Position numbers and translations under genes: made by a program. From positions 257,001 to 321,000 of the forward strand of contig CAJNDS010002313.1 in NCBI GenBank assembly GCA_905221605.1: a stretch of 64,000 bases of DNA, written 5' to 3'. The stretch is from Symbiodinium natans. Lineage: Eukaryota > Sar > Dinophyceae > Suessiales > Symbiodiniaceae. Below the pieces are notes generated by a model. That model was not told the origin of the DNA, did not search any database, and worked only from the letters and a program-made list of their open reading frames with translations. Every line of letters starts with the position of its first letter. Position 1 is the first letter of the stretch. Shown piece after piece: positions 29,016-40,889 of the stretch.

Positions 29016-29767
29016 ATGGCTCAAATGATCGCTAATGTGCATACTCTGCCCCCGCGCAGCGCGTTGAAAAACGAGCCTCCTCCTCGCCATCCTGCGTGAG
29101 GGGCTGGGGCTTCGGGATAGTTAGGGCTTAGAGTGCTTATAGGGCATATAGGGCGAGGGTTTTGCAGGGTTTAGGGCTGACTAGAGCGCCCTCTCTCACC
29201 CTTAACTTACTAGACATCTGCAACCCTAAGCTCGAAAGCCTAATCCCTGTGCCTCACCTGGCCTCTCCCAGTGTGGGCGAAGAAACCCTAAACTATGAAG
29301 CGGGCATCTGCTTTAGGAAGCGCTTCGCCGAAACCCAAACGTGAGCAAAGGTCAGCTCCGGCTTCGGGTTTTTTTTCAGGTTTTAGGGTATCTAGGATTT
29401 ACAGTACTTAGGGTATTTAGTTTAGGGTCGTGTTAGGATGAAGCGTACTTGTGTGAGCCCTATATTGCTATATGCCCCGAAGCCTCCACAAAAAGTGCTG
29501 CAGAATCCCGACCTCGAATGGACGCTGCCAACGGGTTGGATAGTTGGATTGATTTGCTTTGCCTGCGAGAGGGTGAAGAAGTCCCTCAGCCCGGAACTAC
29601 CGAGTCAAGACCTACCGGAGGTTGCTGCTGACTGGTGCGAAACCGCTGGCTGCCACCGCAGACCAGTGCATACAGAAGCTCTCCGTGTTGAATGCCTAGG
29701 AGAGGCTGGCGTTTAGGGGTTAGGGATAGGGCTTGGAAAGAACCATAATTCTGATTCTTTTTGGCAG

Positions 29768-29885
29768 AGAATGGATGTTTGCCCGGTGGGAGCAGGACTT
29801 GTCCAACACGTTACGGACCATGGCCAAGCTCGAAATGGCGCATTTGCCTCTCTTGGCCGCGGTCGGGAGCCTTAGGATCCAATAA
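29768..29885 (+). CDS. Probable terminal exon of an unknown gene
   Basis: After TTTTTGGCAG the frame reads EWMFARWEQDLSNTLRTMAK, then LEMAHLPLLAAVGSLRIQ and TAA at 29883. Codon use and amphipathic pattern are exon-like. An upstream frame at 29449-29631 (ANGLDSWIDLLCLREGEEVP) may be another exon of the same gene. TTTAGGG repeats follow at 29907-29940. No family is recognised. Confidence 0.45.
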
Positions 29886-29906
29886 GCACTCATTCGCCAA
29901 CCTGTT

Positions 29907-31376
29907 AGGGTTTAGGGTTTAGGGTTTAGGGTTTAGGGTTGCCTCCCTGAAATTGGCCCCCGAGGTTTCTTGGGGTGTTTTCTGGATCTCCTGTGGTCTC
30001 CTTCCTGGTTTGCCTTGTCGGGGGTTAAGGCGGGTGGCAAAACGGCAGAACTCGTGTCGCAGCTCCGAGCGCCCCCGTCTAGACCCCGGCCTCCTTCAGC
30101 AAGCTCATGCTTTCTACCATGTTTCGGTTTAGGGTTTAGGGCTTAGGGCTTAGGGTTTCGGGTTTACGGTTTAGGGTTGCACGGAGTCCAGTTGCAAAAA
30201 AGGGTTTAGGGTTTAGGGTTCAGGGTTTAGGGTTAGGGTTGCAGTTCTCATCCGTAAGACGGGCCGTAAAAGAATGCATGCAGGTCTCTGCCGAGTCGAT
30301 GCAGGCCCTGCCAGCCCTGTAGGTCTTGAAAGGCTTCTCTGCGGTCCAGCATGTAGTTAGCTGAGTGGGGTGTTGATCTAAGCGTCCCTATCAGGAATGT
30401 ACAGAAAATCCACAGGCTCGCGAAGGAAACTTCTTTTGGTGACGGCCCACTTTTTTCCTTTCTCTGGAAGCAAAATGCAAGCCTGAACTCAAGCCTGAGG
30501 CGACCTCGCTCGAGCCACAGCCGCACGTGTACAATATTGTACCATGGGACTTGCACTCAAACCTTCCTCAACGCAGCCCCAAACCGAGCACTCACATCCG
30601 TAGAAACAAAAGCTCCAGGGCTATAGGTTCACGGTTCAGAGGTGCGCGCGATTCGGCGCGAGAGTTCCGTGAGAGGAATTGACTTTTCGCGAAAGCTGCA
30701 TGTTGGACCAACGGCCAGTTCGGTCTTTCGTAGGTCGTAGGTGTGCCAGCTGCGGTTCGATTTTTTGCAAGACGTCCCTCCATGACCCCTATCTCAAAAA
30801 GCCACAAGACGTAAGCACACATGGTCCACGGGGCCTAACGCAGCAGGGACCTCTTGTGAGATTGGGGTCCGCGTCCAGGGAGCCCAACTGCCAAATTGAT
30901 TTCTCCACCTTCCCGCTTCCGAAGGAGATTGAGGAGTCCAACCCGCAGAGCACCTCCAACTCGGGCACTTGCTGGCGTGTGTTGGGGTGTAGGTCCCGGT
31001 TTGAAAGGATCGCTTGGGGCTTTGGTTGTAGGGGTTTGGGGAGCGGTTTTGGGGAGCCTCCTGCACCTTGTAAAATGATGCTGGTCGGTTGCGAGTCTCG
31101 ATGGGGCTTTTGGACTCCAGTTGGGCGTCTTGGGGTTTTGGGCGTCGCTCTTCGATGCTCTTTGTCGTTAGTAATTCTCGAATCCAAAAAAAAAGACTTT
31201 GGAAGACCGAGACTGCTGGCTTAGCCGCGAGACAAGCCTGTGGCCAGGAACTTCTCAACTGCAAGCCCCGAGATGAAACCGAACTTTTCTCAGACGTGCA
31301 CAGCAGTCTATTGGTGCAGCCCTAAACCCTAAACCCGAAACCGTAAACCCAAAACCCTAAACAGCCACGTGAAGCC
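29907..31376. repeat. TTTAGGG-rich intergenic stretch
   Basis: TTTAGGG tracts at 29907-29940, 30124-30178 and 30202-30239, and a degenerate C-rich tract at 31320-31361 that reaches almost to the next start codon. The intervening 30.25-31.3 kb has opposed open frames without domain resemblance; no gene is called. Confidence 0.75.
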
Positions 31377-32525
31377 ATGTCCGCCGACCGTTGCCCGGAG
31401 TGTGATCCTGTTGGATGTCGCCGTTTCTTGGAGAGGTGCCTCGCCCCCTGGGCTGCCCTGGGCCAGGATTTCCTCCGCGTCGCTGACAGCGGGTCTGAGG
31501 CTTCGTGTCCTTCGTGCCTCTCGTGCCTCTGCGATGCTACGGGCACTTCGCGGCTTTGCAGTGGGAATAAAGAAGACTCTGCGGTGGCCCAGCCCCATCA
31601 GGTGGCCCGGGTGGAGCTGGTTCCCCACGTTGGGGAGCTTGCATGCCTGTCGGCACTGCTGTCAACCATTGGCTCGTTGCCAGCAGCACCTGGCTTGGTC
31701 CTAGCGAGTGCAAATTTGGGCACGTTGGGCACGTTCACTAGCGCATCCTACGCTCTGAGCGTGCTGGCAGCTTCCTTCTTGACGATGACCATCCCGGTCA
31801 TTCTCGGAAAGCATCCGGAGATTGAGCAGCGCAAGCCCTTCCGTGTGGTTTCAGGGGCTGTAGCGGCAGCAGCGGTCGGTCAGATAAGCTTCATGATGCT
31901 GTCGCTGACCCCAGGCGTAGCTTTGCTCAACATGCTCCCAGGGGTTGCGGTCAGTGATTTCATCATGCGCATGCAGCACCCCTTCATGGTGGTCTACCTT
32001 GTTTGTCACTCGGTGCAGCTGCCGATGATGAGCCTGGTGCTCGGTAGACTGGCCGGCAGAAGTTGCTCAGATATGAGCACCTGCCACTACTGCCTGGTGC
32101 TGTACAGCAGCTCCGTCGTCCTCTCGGCAGCGACGCAGGAACCATACTTGCGCTGGCCTCTTCTCGCGGCCGGCAGCCTGTTCCTAAAGCGCGGCCTCGC
32201 CGAAATCGAGGGGTCGTCGAGGTTTGTCGAAACGATCGCCCCCTGCAACCCATTTTTGCACACGTGGACACAGAACCACAGGATCTGTGTTGGGTTCTTC
32301 GTCAGCCAAGCGTCGCTGCATCCAATGATCCAGTCGATGGGCTACCTGGAGTGGATTTCCATGGTGACCGTGCATGGCACATGGACACTGCTTTCTGTCT
32401 TCCTGACAGCTGGCATTGCCATGCTGTCTCTGAAGGAAGGTGCGCACGTCGGAAAGTCTGAGGAGTTCATGGGCCGGAAAGAGCGTGGGGAGCATCTTCA
32501 CGTGATCTACGGCGGAAGGCCGTGA
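31377..32525 (+). CDS. Multi-pass membrane protein, intronless
   Basis: 382 residues. A Cys-rich N-terminal region (CPECDPVGC, CPSCLSCLC) is followed from about residue 85 by hydrophobic segments that could form 6-8 membrane helices (LSALLSTIGSLPAAPGLVLA; YALSVLAASFLTMTIPVIL; AVAAAAVGQISFMMLSLTP; PFMVVYLVCHSVQLPMMSLV; CLVLYSSSVVLSAA; WTLLSVFLTAGIAMLSL), with a charged C-terminus. A rhodopsin-type retinal Lys pattern is not seen, and no transporter family is recognised. The two CxxC-like pairs could bind metal. The ATG lies only 16 nt after a degenerate CCCTAAA tract. Probably an integral membrane protein of unknown substrate. Confidence 0.7.
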   Translation: MSADRCPECDPVGCRRFLERCLAPWAALGQDFLRVADSGSEASCPSCLSCLCDATGTSRLCSGNKEDSAVAQPHQVARVELVPHVGELACLSALLSTIGSLPAAPGLVLASANLGTLGTFTSASYALSVLAASFLTMTIPVILGKHPEIEQRKPFRVVSGAVAAAAVGQISFMMLSLTPGVALLNMLPGVAVSDFIMRMQHPFMVVYLVCHSVQLPMMSLVLGRLAGRSCSDMSTCHYCLVLYSSSVVLSAATQEPYLRWPLLAAGSLFLKRGLAEIEGSSRFVETIAPCNPFLHTWTQNHRICVGFFVSQASLHPMIQSMGYLEWISMVTVHGTWTLLSVFLTAGIAMLSLKEGAHVGKSEEFMGRKERGEHLHVIYGGRP

Positions 32526-34128
32526 GGTCAGTTCTTTCAGTCCCGAGGTCAGCGATGGCAGGTGGAGTGCAGACTGAAAAGATCAGCAGGGTTTTGGGAG
32601 CTCCGTTCTTGCAGGACTTTGACATCAGGGGAGGGGGGCTTTAGATGTGCCGTTTCATTCTTGAAGGCCCCAGGTAGGCCCGAGCCATCTGTGCTTCGGC
32701 GGCAGAAGGAATGACTGGTAAACCGGCACGACCCGAAGTGAGTGACCTGAGTGAGTGTGCGGGATCAAGCCCAGCCCTGCTCTGCACCAAAGATCAAAGA
32801 AATGTAGGCAGTGAGCCCATGATCGAATGGAGGGCACTGGCGAGGATCCTTCATGAGAGAGGGCCACGGTGGGCCCTTACCGGCCTGCTCGATGGAGTCT
32901 GTTGAGGCTGTGCGCCACGGACCGCAACAGAACCGGGAAGTTCCACCCGAACCCCCACTCCTCAACCAAGCAAACCTCTACCTTGCCACCCTCAAGACCC
33001 CACCCAGAGCTGTAGACCTGCCAAACCCACCCGCCCCCCCTCAAGAAACAACCGCAGACCGAGGCAATCCCTGACCCAAGCAGCGGCGCAAGCTTTGCTG
33101 AGGGCCGCGCGCGAACGGCACTCGGGGCAGGCTTGAGGAGGTTTGCTTTTTGGGTTGGTTCAGGGTTTCGGGACTCGACTGTCACGAGTGCAGTTAGGTG
33201 GGATCAGGCCGGGCACATGAAGATAAGACACTGTTATTAGTAAGAGCGAAGCGTTCATTTGTACATTCATCGCGTTCTTTTCATAATTTAGTTTGCTTTA
33301 CTCTTTCTAAAAGGGTTGTTTTCTATGAACGTAACAAGTGAGCCGACATGGAGGTGCCATCAGAATCCTTTTGTAGGAGCTCTTGGGATTCAAGTACCTG
33401 TTATCCTTGGCGAACCACAAATCAAGGGTTAACCGATGATTGGTCAAAAAACCCCATTAAAAAGTATTGTCTTCGTGTTCTCCTTTATGACCCCTTTTTC
33501 CCCTATTATCTTCTTTCTTTCGCTAATTCACAGATCACGCGTTCATTTCATTCACTTGTATCTGTTGAGATTAGTTGAAAGAAGATAATAGTGTTTAAGT
33601 GGCGCATAAAAAGAGAATACAACGAGCGCCCCGTCAAAAGCCCAAAAATTTAATATGGAAATCATGCGTCTTTCATCCTTATATTTCCATTATAAATTTT
33701 GTATGGTCTTTTCGTACTCTTTCACTTCGTTCTCACATTTTTTTGGCCCTAAACCTAAACCGTACCCAACAAGAGAGCTTGAAAGTCTGGAAGTTTGAGC
33801 CTCCCTCAACGTCCGGCTCAGGCCAGTCTCAAATTTGTAGGGTTTTGTTTAGGGTCTAGAGTTTAGGGTTTAGGGCCAGGAATTATGACACGACTTTTTT
33901 TCAGAGAGGGGTGTCAGATTCGACGTGGATGCCAGATGTTCCTTCGATGTAATAGACACAGGCTTTCGCTGGATAGCGGAGATCGAAGACATGTTGATGC
34001 AAATAGGTTTCATTGATTGCAGAGCTATCTGCTACAACGGGGTCCTTTCGAATGTTCGCAGACTCCTCTGGTCTGTCGCCATAGGCGCCCGGCGCAGTCA
34101 GGTTGGAGGCACCTTGATCCTTCCTGCC
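32526..34128. other. Intergenic, including an AT-rich island with a perfect hairpin
   Basis: 32.5-33.2 kb has no supported gene. 33220-33740 is conspicuously AT-rich against GC-rich flanks and holds a 15-bp perfect inverted repeat (33503-33517 / 33577-33591, 59-nt loop). A TTTAGGG tract sits at 33843-33875. Confidence 0.55.
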
Positions 34129-34965
34129 ATGGGCTGCGGTGCCAGCGTTGATCGAGAAAGCCATCATGTCAAGGAGACAACTGCCCGCGTGTCCGCGACG
34201 CAGAAGGACCGTGCGTACACCCCGACAGTGAACATAATGAGCTTACTGAGGCCTCCAAGGCAACCTGAACCCTAAGCCCTAAACCCCAGACCCTCCCTGA
34301 GCCAACATGGCAAGGCGAGGCAAGAAACACCAACTTATGGAAGCAATAGTTTTTTTTGTTTGTTTCTCTTCGGGCATTTGCAGTGGGGTCGTCCGCAGGC
34401 CGAGATCTGGCCCTTTAGCGGACTGCACCACCCAATCTTTCTCAGCCCTTTCCAGGCCCAGATCCTGGAAGATCTCCAGAAAGGGAGTTACTCGACCTGG
34501 CAGACAGCCCCGGTGGCGCTGCGCAAGGACCGAAACCTCGGCCTGGCGGCGGTGCGGGGTGCGAATCCCCTCTATTGCCTGTGTAACGCTGCTGCCCCGG
34601 AGCTCCTGGCAGACAAGAACTTCTTCCGGGAGGCCGTGAAGGAGACCAAAGCCTGGTGGCTTGTGAAGGTGGCTTGTGAAGAGCTGCAAGAGGACAAGGC
34701 CTTTGTGGAGGAGCTGAAGGCCTTGTCTGGGAGGGGGCTGGTCTTCACTTACTACGATAGCTACGACTGCTTCCAGCAGATGCGCAGCCGTTTCCCGGCG
34801 ACTGGGGCCTCCATCCCAGGCGGGGAGGCCTATGAGGAGGTCATGAAGCAGCTGAGGGCTACAGATCATGGTAGCACCTGGGCCGCAGAGAGGGGGTCGG
34901 TGCCCCTCCTTCAAAACGTGCAGCCTGCTTCAAAAATTGACCCGGCTTGCGGCCTGATTCGATGA
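34129..34965 (+). CDS. Acylated DUF4116-like repeat protein, two exons
   Basis: Exon 1 (34129 to about 34234) begins MGCGASVDRESHHVKETTAR, with Gly2 and Cys3 as a myristoylation/palmitoylation signal. Exon 2 (34384-34965), after a T-rich tract and TTTGCAG, reads WGRPQAEIWPFSGL and then a repeat region: LRKDRNLGLAAVRGANPLYC, ELLADKNFFREAVKETKAWW, ELQEDKAFVEELKALSGRG. The L-xx-D-xx-x-xx-AV spacing matches DUF4116-type repeats that are abundant in dinoflagellates; function unknown. The protein ends IDPACGLIR. Membrane association through the N-terminus is inferred. The intron is about 150 nt. Confidence 0.6.
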
Positions 34966-37900
34966 AGGTAGATGGGTAAGGCTTGCCGAAGTCCCCGTCT
35001 TGAGCGAAGTTGCAAGGGTCCCGCTGCAGAAGTTTGTGGCCCAGCTGCGATCGGTTGCTTCTTGACTTGCGCGCTGCTTCTCTTCCTCTCTCATGTTGTT
35101 TTTCTTGTTCATTTTGTTTTGTCGGCTGCTCGGAAATCCATTGGGCGGTTACTTGCCAGGGCAGTTGCGGCATTTGCGCCAGACATGCTGTTTCTCGCCA
35201 GGCCTGAACAGTCCATGCAACAAGAAGCAGTCAGCACTAGTTGTCCATGAGGCACGGCCACCGTGTGGTTTGGCAACGAGCTGGTCTTTGGACCCTCCGC
35301 CAATGAAGGCAGATGGCTCCACCCGCCTGAAAATTGTGGTCGGGATGACGTGCCCGTTCCAGCCGCAGCCAAGCAAGATCCGAAGTGGAAGTCCGTCGTG
35401 GAATCGCGGTCCTCCCGGGAAGAGCCACGAGTTGGACGGCGGTACAAGTGCCCCTCAGCTTGCTTGGCAAAGCCTTTGTCTGCCTGCGAGTTGCTTCCAT
35501 GTAGAGCTGGTTGGCTGTCGGCGTGGCTGCATTGGCTATCATAGAGCGTCATCTTGGTGCATCTACTCAGCAATGAAGTACGTATCCAGTCGCATGGCAC
35601 ACAGAATCTATTTGTGCATATACGTGTATGAAGGACAATGGTTGGGACAGAGTCTTGCGCGAGCCACGTCTCAGGTTGGTGCTGCCATTGGCTGCGTGAG
35701 GTCCGCCGACAGCACCAGGCCGGCAGCGTCATCTGTTGCACGGTATCAAACATCTGCATGCCAGACCCTTGGACAGCGACCAGATTCCGTTTGAGAGAGG
35801 GGTGAAAAAAAGTATGCTTAGGCACGCACGGCCAAGGCATGAACAAGGGTCATGCTCAGAAAGCGTGCGGTTCCTGCAATGTGTTTGAGGACTTTCGGAA
35901 TCAAGAGGCTTTCTCGCATGGGTGTTTACTGGGATGGGCATCCTAAGGGTCTCTGCCAGGGCTGCCAGGGCTGGGAAGCGGGGAGCTTGCACACATGCGT
36001 GGCTCAGAATTGGGTCAAGAAGTTCAGTGCCGGCTCCTCCGAGCTCTCCGACGCGGATGCGGATTGCCTCCAGCTGCCGCGGAGCCTCGGTTGTTTTTTG
36101 ATGCGTTGCCGGCTTCCCAGACCCCACGGCCCGCACCACAAGTGCTCCACGACTTCTTGCGCAGCCAAGGGAGACTTTCCGGAATGGCAAGCCAGAAGGC
36201 TGGGGCGAAGGTCAGATGAGCATTATTGCTAGAACAGCCCGTTTTGAGCGCAAGGCACCCGTGCACCCGCACACGGGCTTGCCGCTGGGAGTAGGATGCC
36301 GCTGGGAGCGCTTGGTGCTTGACCAGCTACAGTTCCCCGTTTATGCTTTCTTCATGCCATGAGGTTCGCAAAGCGACAACTTGGCATTTTTGACAGGCCT
36401 TCCAACAGGGTTTTTGTTGTTTTGCGCTGCCCTCAGAAGTAGGAACGCGCAGAAGTCGGATGGTTCAGTATCTCACATGAATACATCCAAAGCCTTGCAG
36501 ACAACTTCGCAGGGTGCCCTGTTTGTGAGGAGGAAGCAGACATGCACATGTCAGCATCGACAAAAAGGGCAGGGGAGGCTTTCCCCAAAACGGATACAAC
36601 ATCATGAAGGCCTGGTGCCCCGAGGCACCGAGTTAGTGTAACTGCAGCCGGTGCAAATCATCCAGCCCTGTTTGCTTCGAGGATTGGAGGAAGCATGAAC
36701 ATGGATAGAGAACGGGGTAGAGTATCAGGGTTTAGGGTTTAGGTCCTTTAGCTAAGCTGGGATATCCTGAGAACTAGCGTTGGTCGTAACCGCGTCAACC
36801 AAGTCCCCCAATCCTCCAACTACGAATCCGAACCCAGCGGCTGCAAGCTTGGCGTCTCCTAGTGTCCTAGTGTTGCTCTTCAAACACTTCTTCTTTGTGT
36901 CAAAGAGCTTTTGCTTGTATGCCTTCAGCCACAAGCCCTATGCACCCTACACCAGAGCCTAAGCCCGAAAGCCTGAGACCCTCAACCCTCAACTTCTACC
37001 GTCCCGGCTTTGGGGGTCTGGGGAGGCTGAGGGAGTCTGGTGTTGAGCAGCTGCATTCTGTTCCCACCTTCTTCTTCTGCAGTATGATTCGCCCTTTAAC
37101 ATGGATGCCTCCACAGCACTGAATTCCCGAGTGTCAGCGCAGGCTGGAAGACTCAAGAATGTCTAACGCAAATCACCGGTTGGCTGGCCATCAGGCGCTG
37201 CGGGTGCTGGAGCAAATGCGTGAGGCCTCGCTCGAGGCTGGGGTTTGATCGAAGTTCCTGCGCTCCTCGGTTTTTGCGGGGTGCGGGCTAAGTTAACTAA
37301 ACCCTACACTCTACACCCTACACCCTGCACCCTACACCCTACACCCTAAGCCCTGGCGGGTCCACAACAGACCCGCGCAAAACTGTGGCCCCACCAGCAA
37401 ACCTGAGATGCAGGACTTAGGTCACCGCCTTTAGTGTTGAGAAATGACGCCTTTCTACTCCCTAGTGCGCCTAAAAGCAAGGACTTCCAGCCATTTCTGC
37501 CCAGAAGAAGGTTTAACCTTCTCGGATCGGGTTAGACGATGTAAACCATGGACGTCATCATGCTTGGGCCATGGATGCTCTCTTCTCATCAGAACACAGT
37601 AGACCATGGACGTCATCATGCTTGGGCCATGGATACTCTCTTCCCAGAACGGACTAGACTATGGACGTCATCATGGTTGGGCCATGGATGGTCTCTTCTA
37701 ACTATGGTGAAGCAAACGTGTTATTTAGACCCAGGGCTGGGCAGAAGCGGATGCAAGCAAGACAGGGCTTAGTTTAGGACACGTCGAAAGTGCGAAGTAG
37801 GGCAAAAAACCCACAAATACCAGTGCAGTCTACGGATGACCAAAAAATTGCAGGATGATTTTGGATAAAAATTGCGGGGATGAGGTGATGGGCGAAACCC

Positions 37901-38040
37901 AGGAAACATCGGTATTTACAGGGGATTCTGAGGGCAACAGAGCTAAACTCCCGAAAACGCGTGGGTCCCTTATGGCCCCGCCTAGCCCTAAACCCTAAAC
38001 CCTAAACCCTAAACCCTAAACCCTAAACCCTAAACCCGCA
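34966..38040. other. No supported gene; opposed ORFs, tandem repeat and telomere-like tracts
   Basis: Long frames on both strands at 35093-35794 (+) and 35109-35846 (-) mirror each other, and neither shows a domain. A + frame near 35852-36232 reads NWVKKFSAGSSELSDADADC and could be exonic. A CCCTACA variant tract lies at 37293-37354, a tandem repeat at 37545-37705 and CCCTAAA at 37986-38037. Confidence 0.4.
37545..37705. repeat. Tandem repeat, three copies of 55-58 bp
   Basis: Each unit carries CATGGACGTCATCATG and GGGCCATGGAT, starting at 37545, 37603 and 37658. Copies differ by a few substitutions and a 3-bp indel. They fall in a short spurious open frame. Confidence 0.9.
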
Positions 38041-38323
38041 GCAGCCAGGTGGCGACCCTCCAATACAACTTGGCGCTGGGTGCCTGCGTCGGCAACTGGC
38101 GGCTGGCGTGCGCGCTCCTGGGAGAGATGTGCCGACGTCGGGCGGCCGATGCGTTCAGATTGCTTCATCTAGGTCCCTAAACCCTAAACCCTAAACCCTA
38201 AACCCTAAACCCTAAACCCTAAACCCTAAACCCTAAACCCTAAACCCTAAACCCTAAACCCTAAACCCTAAAACCCTAAACCCTAAACCCTAAACCCTAA
38301 ACCCTAAACCCTAAACCCTAAAC
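37986..38323. repeat. Longest CCCTAAA tracts of the window, flanking a PPR exon
   Basis: 38175-38323 holds about 21 near-perfect CCCTAAA units with a single CCCTAAAA variant; 37986-38037 holds seven. The first PPR exon lies between them, so these are in the introns (or promoter and first intron) of the PPR gene. Confidence 0.95.
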
Positions 38324-40764
38324 AGGCCTTGGGGATATTTGGTATAATTCCCTTCTTGGGTTTAAGAGGATCATGTATGGGAATATTTTCCAGAGGGCTT
38401 TAGGCCAGCCTCGTAGCTTAGTACTGCCCAAGCCAGCCACATCCTATCCGGCTCCCTTTTTGTTGGTCGCACGCGGCAGTGAGGCCATTAGCTTCAGCAG
38501 CTGCATCAATGCCTGTTCCTTCAAGGCTGGCTGGAGGCTCGAGTTGCCACTGCCGGGAAACTCTGCCCTAACCCGGAACTCAAGAGCAGACAGACATCTT
38601 ACCGTAACTCCGTAGCTCTTCGGGGTCTAAGCTCGGCATCCTAACTTGGGCCCCAGGCCGAGCCTGGGCCTATCACAGGACAGGGAGCCAAAGCCTCACC
38701 ATTTCCAAGCTGAAGCCTCGCGGAAGCCCGAAACCCCCGTGTCCCACGAACTGGAGGCTGGTGCTTTGCCTTCTGCACTCCCTGCAGCTCGAACAGCTCC
38801 ACCCGCCGACCATCAGCGGCCAGACTGCCCATGCTCGGACAGAGACATCGTCGGATTATAAGGTATAAGCCCAAAGAAAAGCCTCAGGCCTTTAAACCCC
38901 AGCCCCAAACCCGCGAGCGGCAGAATTCTTCAGGTTTTCGGTTGTGTTATTTCCAGGGGCAGCCCAGGCTACAACTCGGCCCTCTCTGCGCTGCTCAAGG
39001 GCAGCGCTTGGCAGATTTGCCTCGCACTGCTGGCAGAGATGTGGGGAGTTTGGTGCAAAAATCGGTGTTTGGGATTTTGGACTAGGAAATGGACAGGCGT
39101 TTTTGTCTGAAGTGCGTGAAGGCGTATAGGGTCAGCACAGAGTGGTTGAGTTGAGCGCTTCCCAAGAATGTGGGTCTAGGCCTGCAGTGTAATGAATGGG
39201 CCCTGCAGGGACTCGCCCCCAGACATCGTTTCCTTCACCGTGGCGATCCAGGCGTGCCAGGAGGGTGCGCAGTGGAATGGGCCCCTGGAGCTGTTGGAGT
39301 CTTGGCATCTTTGTTAGAGTGTCTGGAGGGAAGATGTGGCACGTCGTGCTGTTGTGATGGTGAGCGTCGGGGGGGCATGGGAATGTTGGACACCCAAGGA
39401 GTGCATGCGGCACAGGCGTATTTGGCCGGATGTCATGAGCTTCAACTTGGCTCTCCGAGCCAGTGCTCAGCGCTGGCAGTGTGCTCGGCAACTGCTCTCA
39501 GGGGCGCATCTTGGGATCCGGCCCAACCTCCTCAGCTTTGATAGCCTTCTGAGCCCAGAACTTGGGTGGAACGCCACGCTGGTTCTGCTGGGTCAGCTGG
39601 CCTCCCTGAACCTGGAGCCTAACACAGCGCATGGGCTGCAGGTAGGAGAACACAACTCGCACCTACACTACACTAAACGCGTGCCTCCTACACACATTTA
39701 CGCAGCGTTTATGGGAAGCTTTCCCAGGTAACCTTGAACGCGGCGCTGGCCTCCCAGGCCGAGGCAGGCCGGTGGCAGCAGTGCCAGCTACTCTTCGATC
39801 ACCTTCCAGGCATGCGCTAGAGCATTTTAAGAACCTGATGGAAGTTCCGTCATGGAAGCACAGAAGCTGAGGCCCCTAAAAACAGGGTCGAGTCTGGGGT
39901 CATGTGGAACATTCCATGCTGCCACTCCTGCAAGGTGCCGGAACAGGCATCCGGCCCGACCTGATTAGCTTCAACTCCGCCATGAAGGCTTCGAAGGCAT
40001 GCCAAGGTCGCTGGTGCTGGTCCTCTGACCTGCTCCAGCGCATGCAGCTGGCAGGTTCAATGCCGGATAGCATCAGTCTTACGTCTTCGATCGCTGCAAA
40101 GGGCAGGGGCATGCAGTGGCGGCTTGCGCTGCAAGGTCTTTACGCCCGGTCCGGTCGCACCATCCGTCAGAACGTTATCATCTGTACTGCTGCTGTGGGC
40201 GCTTGCCACGCTGCAGATGAGTGGCTTGCAGCTTTGGCCGTGTTGGGCACCATGGTGCTTTCCGCCGTGGAGCACGACGCCATGTCACAGAATTGGGAGA
40301 CCCATGCATACGCAGGTGCCAGCCAGTGGGCACAGGCTCTGCTTCCTCACGCGCTTGGCGCAACGCAGAATGAGTTTGGCTCACATCTCACACTCGCCCT
40401 TGCAGAAAGTGGCCACCAGTGGCAGCTGGCACTACAAATGCTGCGGGGCAGCAGGCAGACCTCGTTGAAGCCGACCGCTTGTGACGTCAGCTCCGCTATG
40501 ACTGCTGCTACCGCCTGTGCCCGGTGGCCGCACGCCCTCAACCTCTTCACCTCTTCCCGCCTGGTCCTGGAAAGCCAAGGCGCAAAGTGGCCAAAGCTAA
40601 CAATGAGCTATCGATGTTGCTTCAACCTGCCAACATCTCCTGGTCGTCCTACTAGGATTTGTTGGGTAGCTTTGCTGAGAAGAGTCCGCAGCAGGTGGCA
40701 GAGATTTGGCCCTCCACAACGCTGCCGCCTGGCTGAGCATCAGTATCGTATCCGCTTTGGGTAG
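38041..40764 (+). CDS. Pentatricopeptide repeat (PPR) protein, multi-exon
   Basis: PPR motifs (YNxAxxAxxxxxxWxxALxLLxxM) appear in successive exons: about 38041-38138 (LQYNLALGACVGNWRLACAL), 38956-39045 (GYNSALSALLKGSAWQICLA), 39223-39300 (DIVSFTVAIQACQEGAQWNG), about 39397-39641 (PDVMSFNLALRASAQRWQCA), 39728-39815 (VTLNAALASQAEAGRWQQCQ) and 39904-40764 (RPDLISFNSAMKASKACQGR and at least three more). Intron 39642-39727 (GT-AG, 86 nt, phase 0) joins HGLQ to VTLN exactly. PPR proteins bind single-stranded RNA, usually in plastid or mitochondrion. The first exon and any transit peptide were not found. The last exon ends at TAG after a basic tail; its final 50 codons look less PPR-like. Confidence 0.75.
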
Positions 40765-40827
40765 CAGGGGGCCCAAAACGCTTTGAAGCCACTCTTCAGA
40801 CCGGAGCCTGAGATCTGAACGACCTCG

Positions 40828-40842
40828 AGCCATTTTGGCTCA
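40828..40842 (+). other. Relict spliced leader (DinoSL), 15-nt exact core
   Basis: AGCCATTTTGGCTCA is identical to the core of the conserved DinoSL. It is followed by TTTAG instead of AG and lies 47 nt upstream of an ATG in good context (CACCATGG). This is the clearest leader relict in the window. Confidence 0.85.
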
Positions 40843-40889
40843 TTTAGTCCTGACATCCTTCCGGACATCGCGCAGAACATAGCGCCACC

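Noticed and set aside
28324-29090. Minus-strand frames of 165-186 residues opposite the coiled-coil gene
   Set aside because: Typical shadows of a GC-rich coding sequence; low-complexity Arg/Pro/Ala content.
31377-32525. Assignment of the membrane protein to microbial rhodopsins
   Set aside because: No retinal-binding Lys in a final helix of the expected pattern and no proton-acceptor motif.
35093-35846. Opposed 233- and 245-residue frames
   Set aside because: Both plausible in length but neither has a recognisable domain, start context or codon pattern that decides between them.
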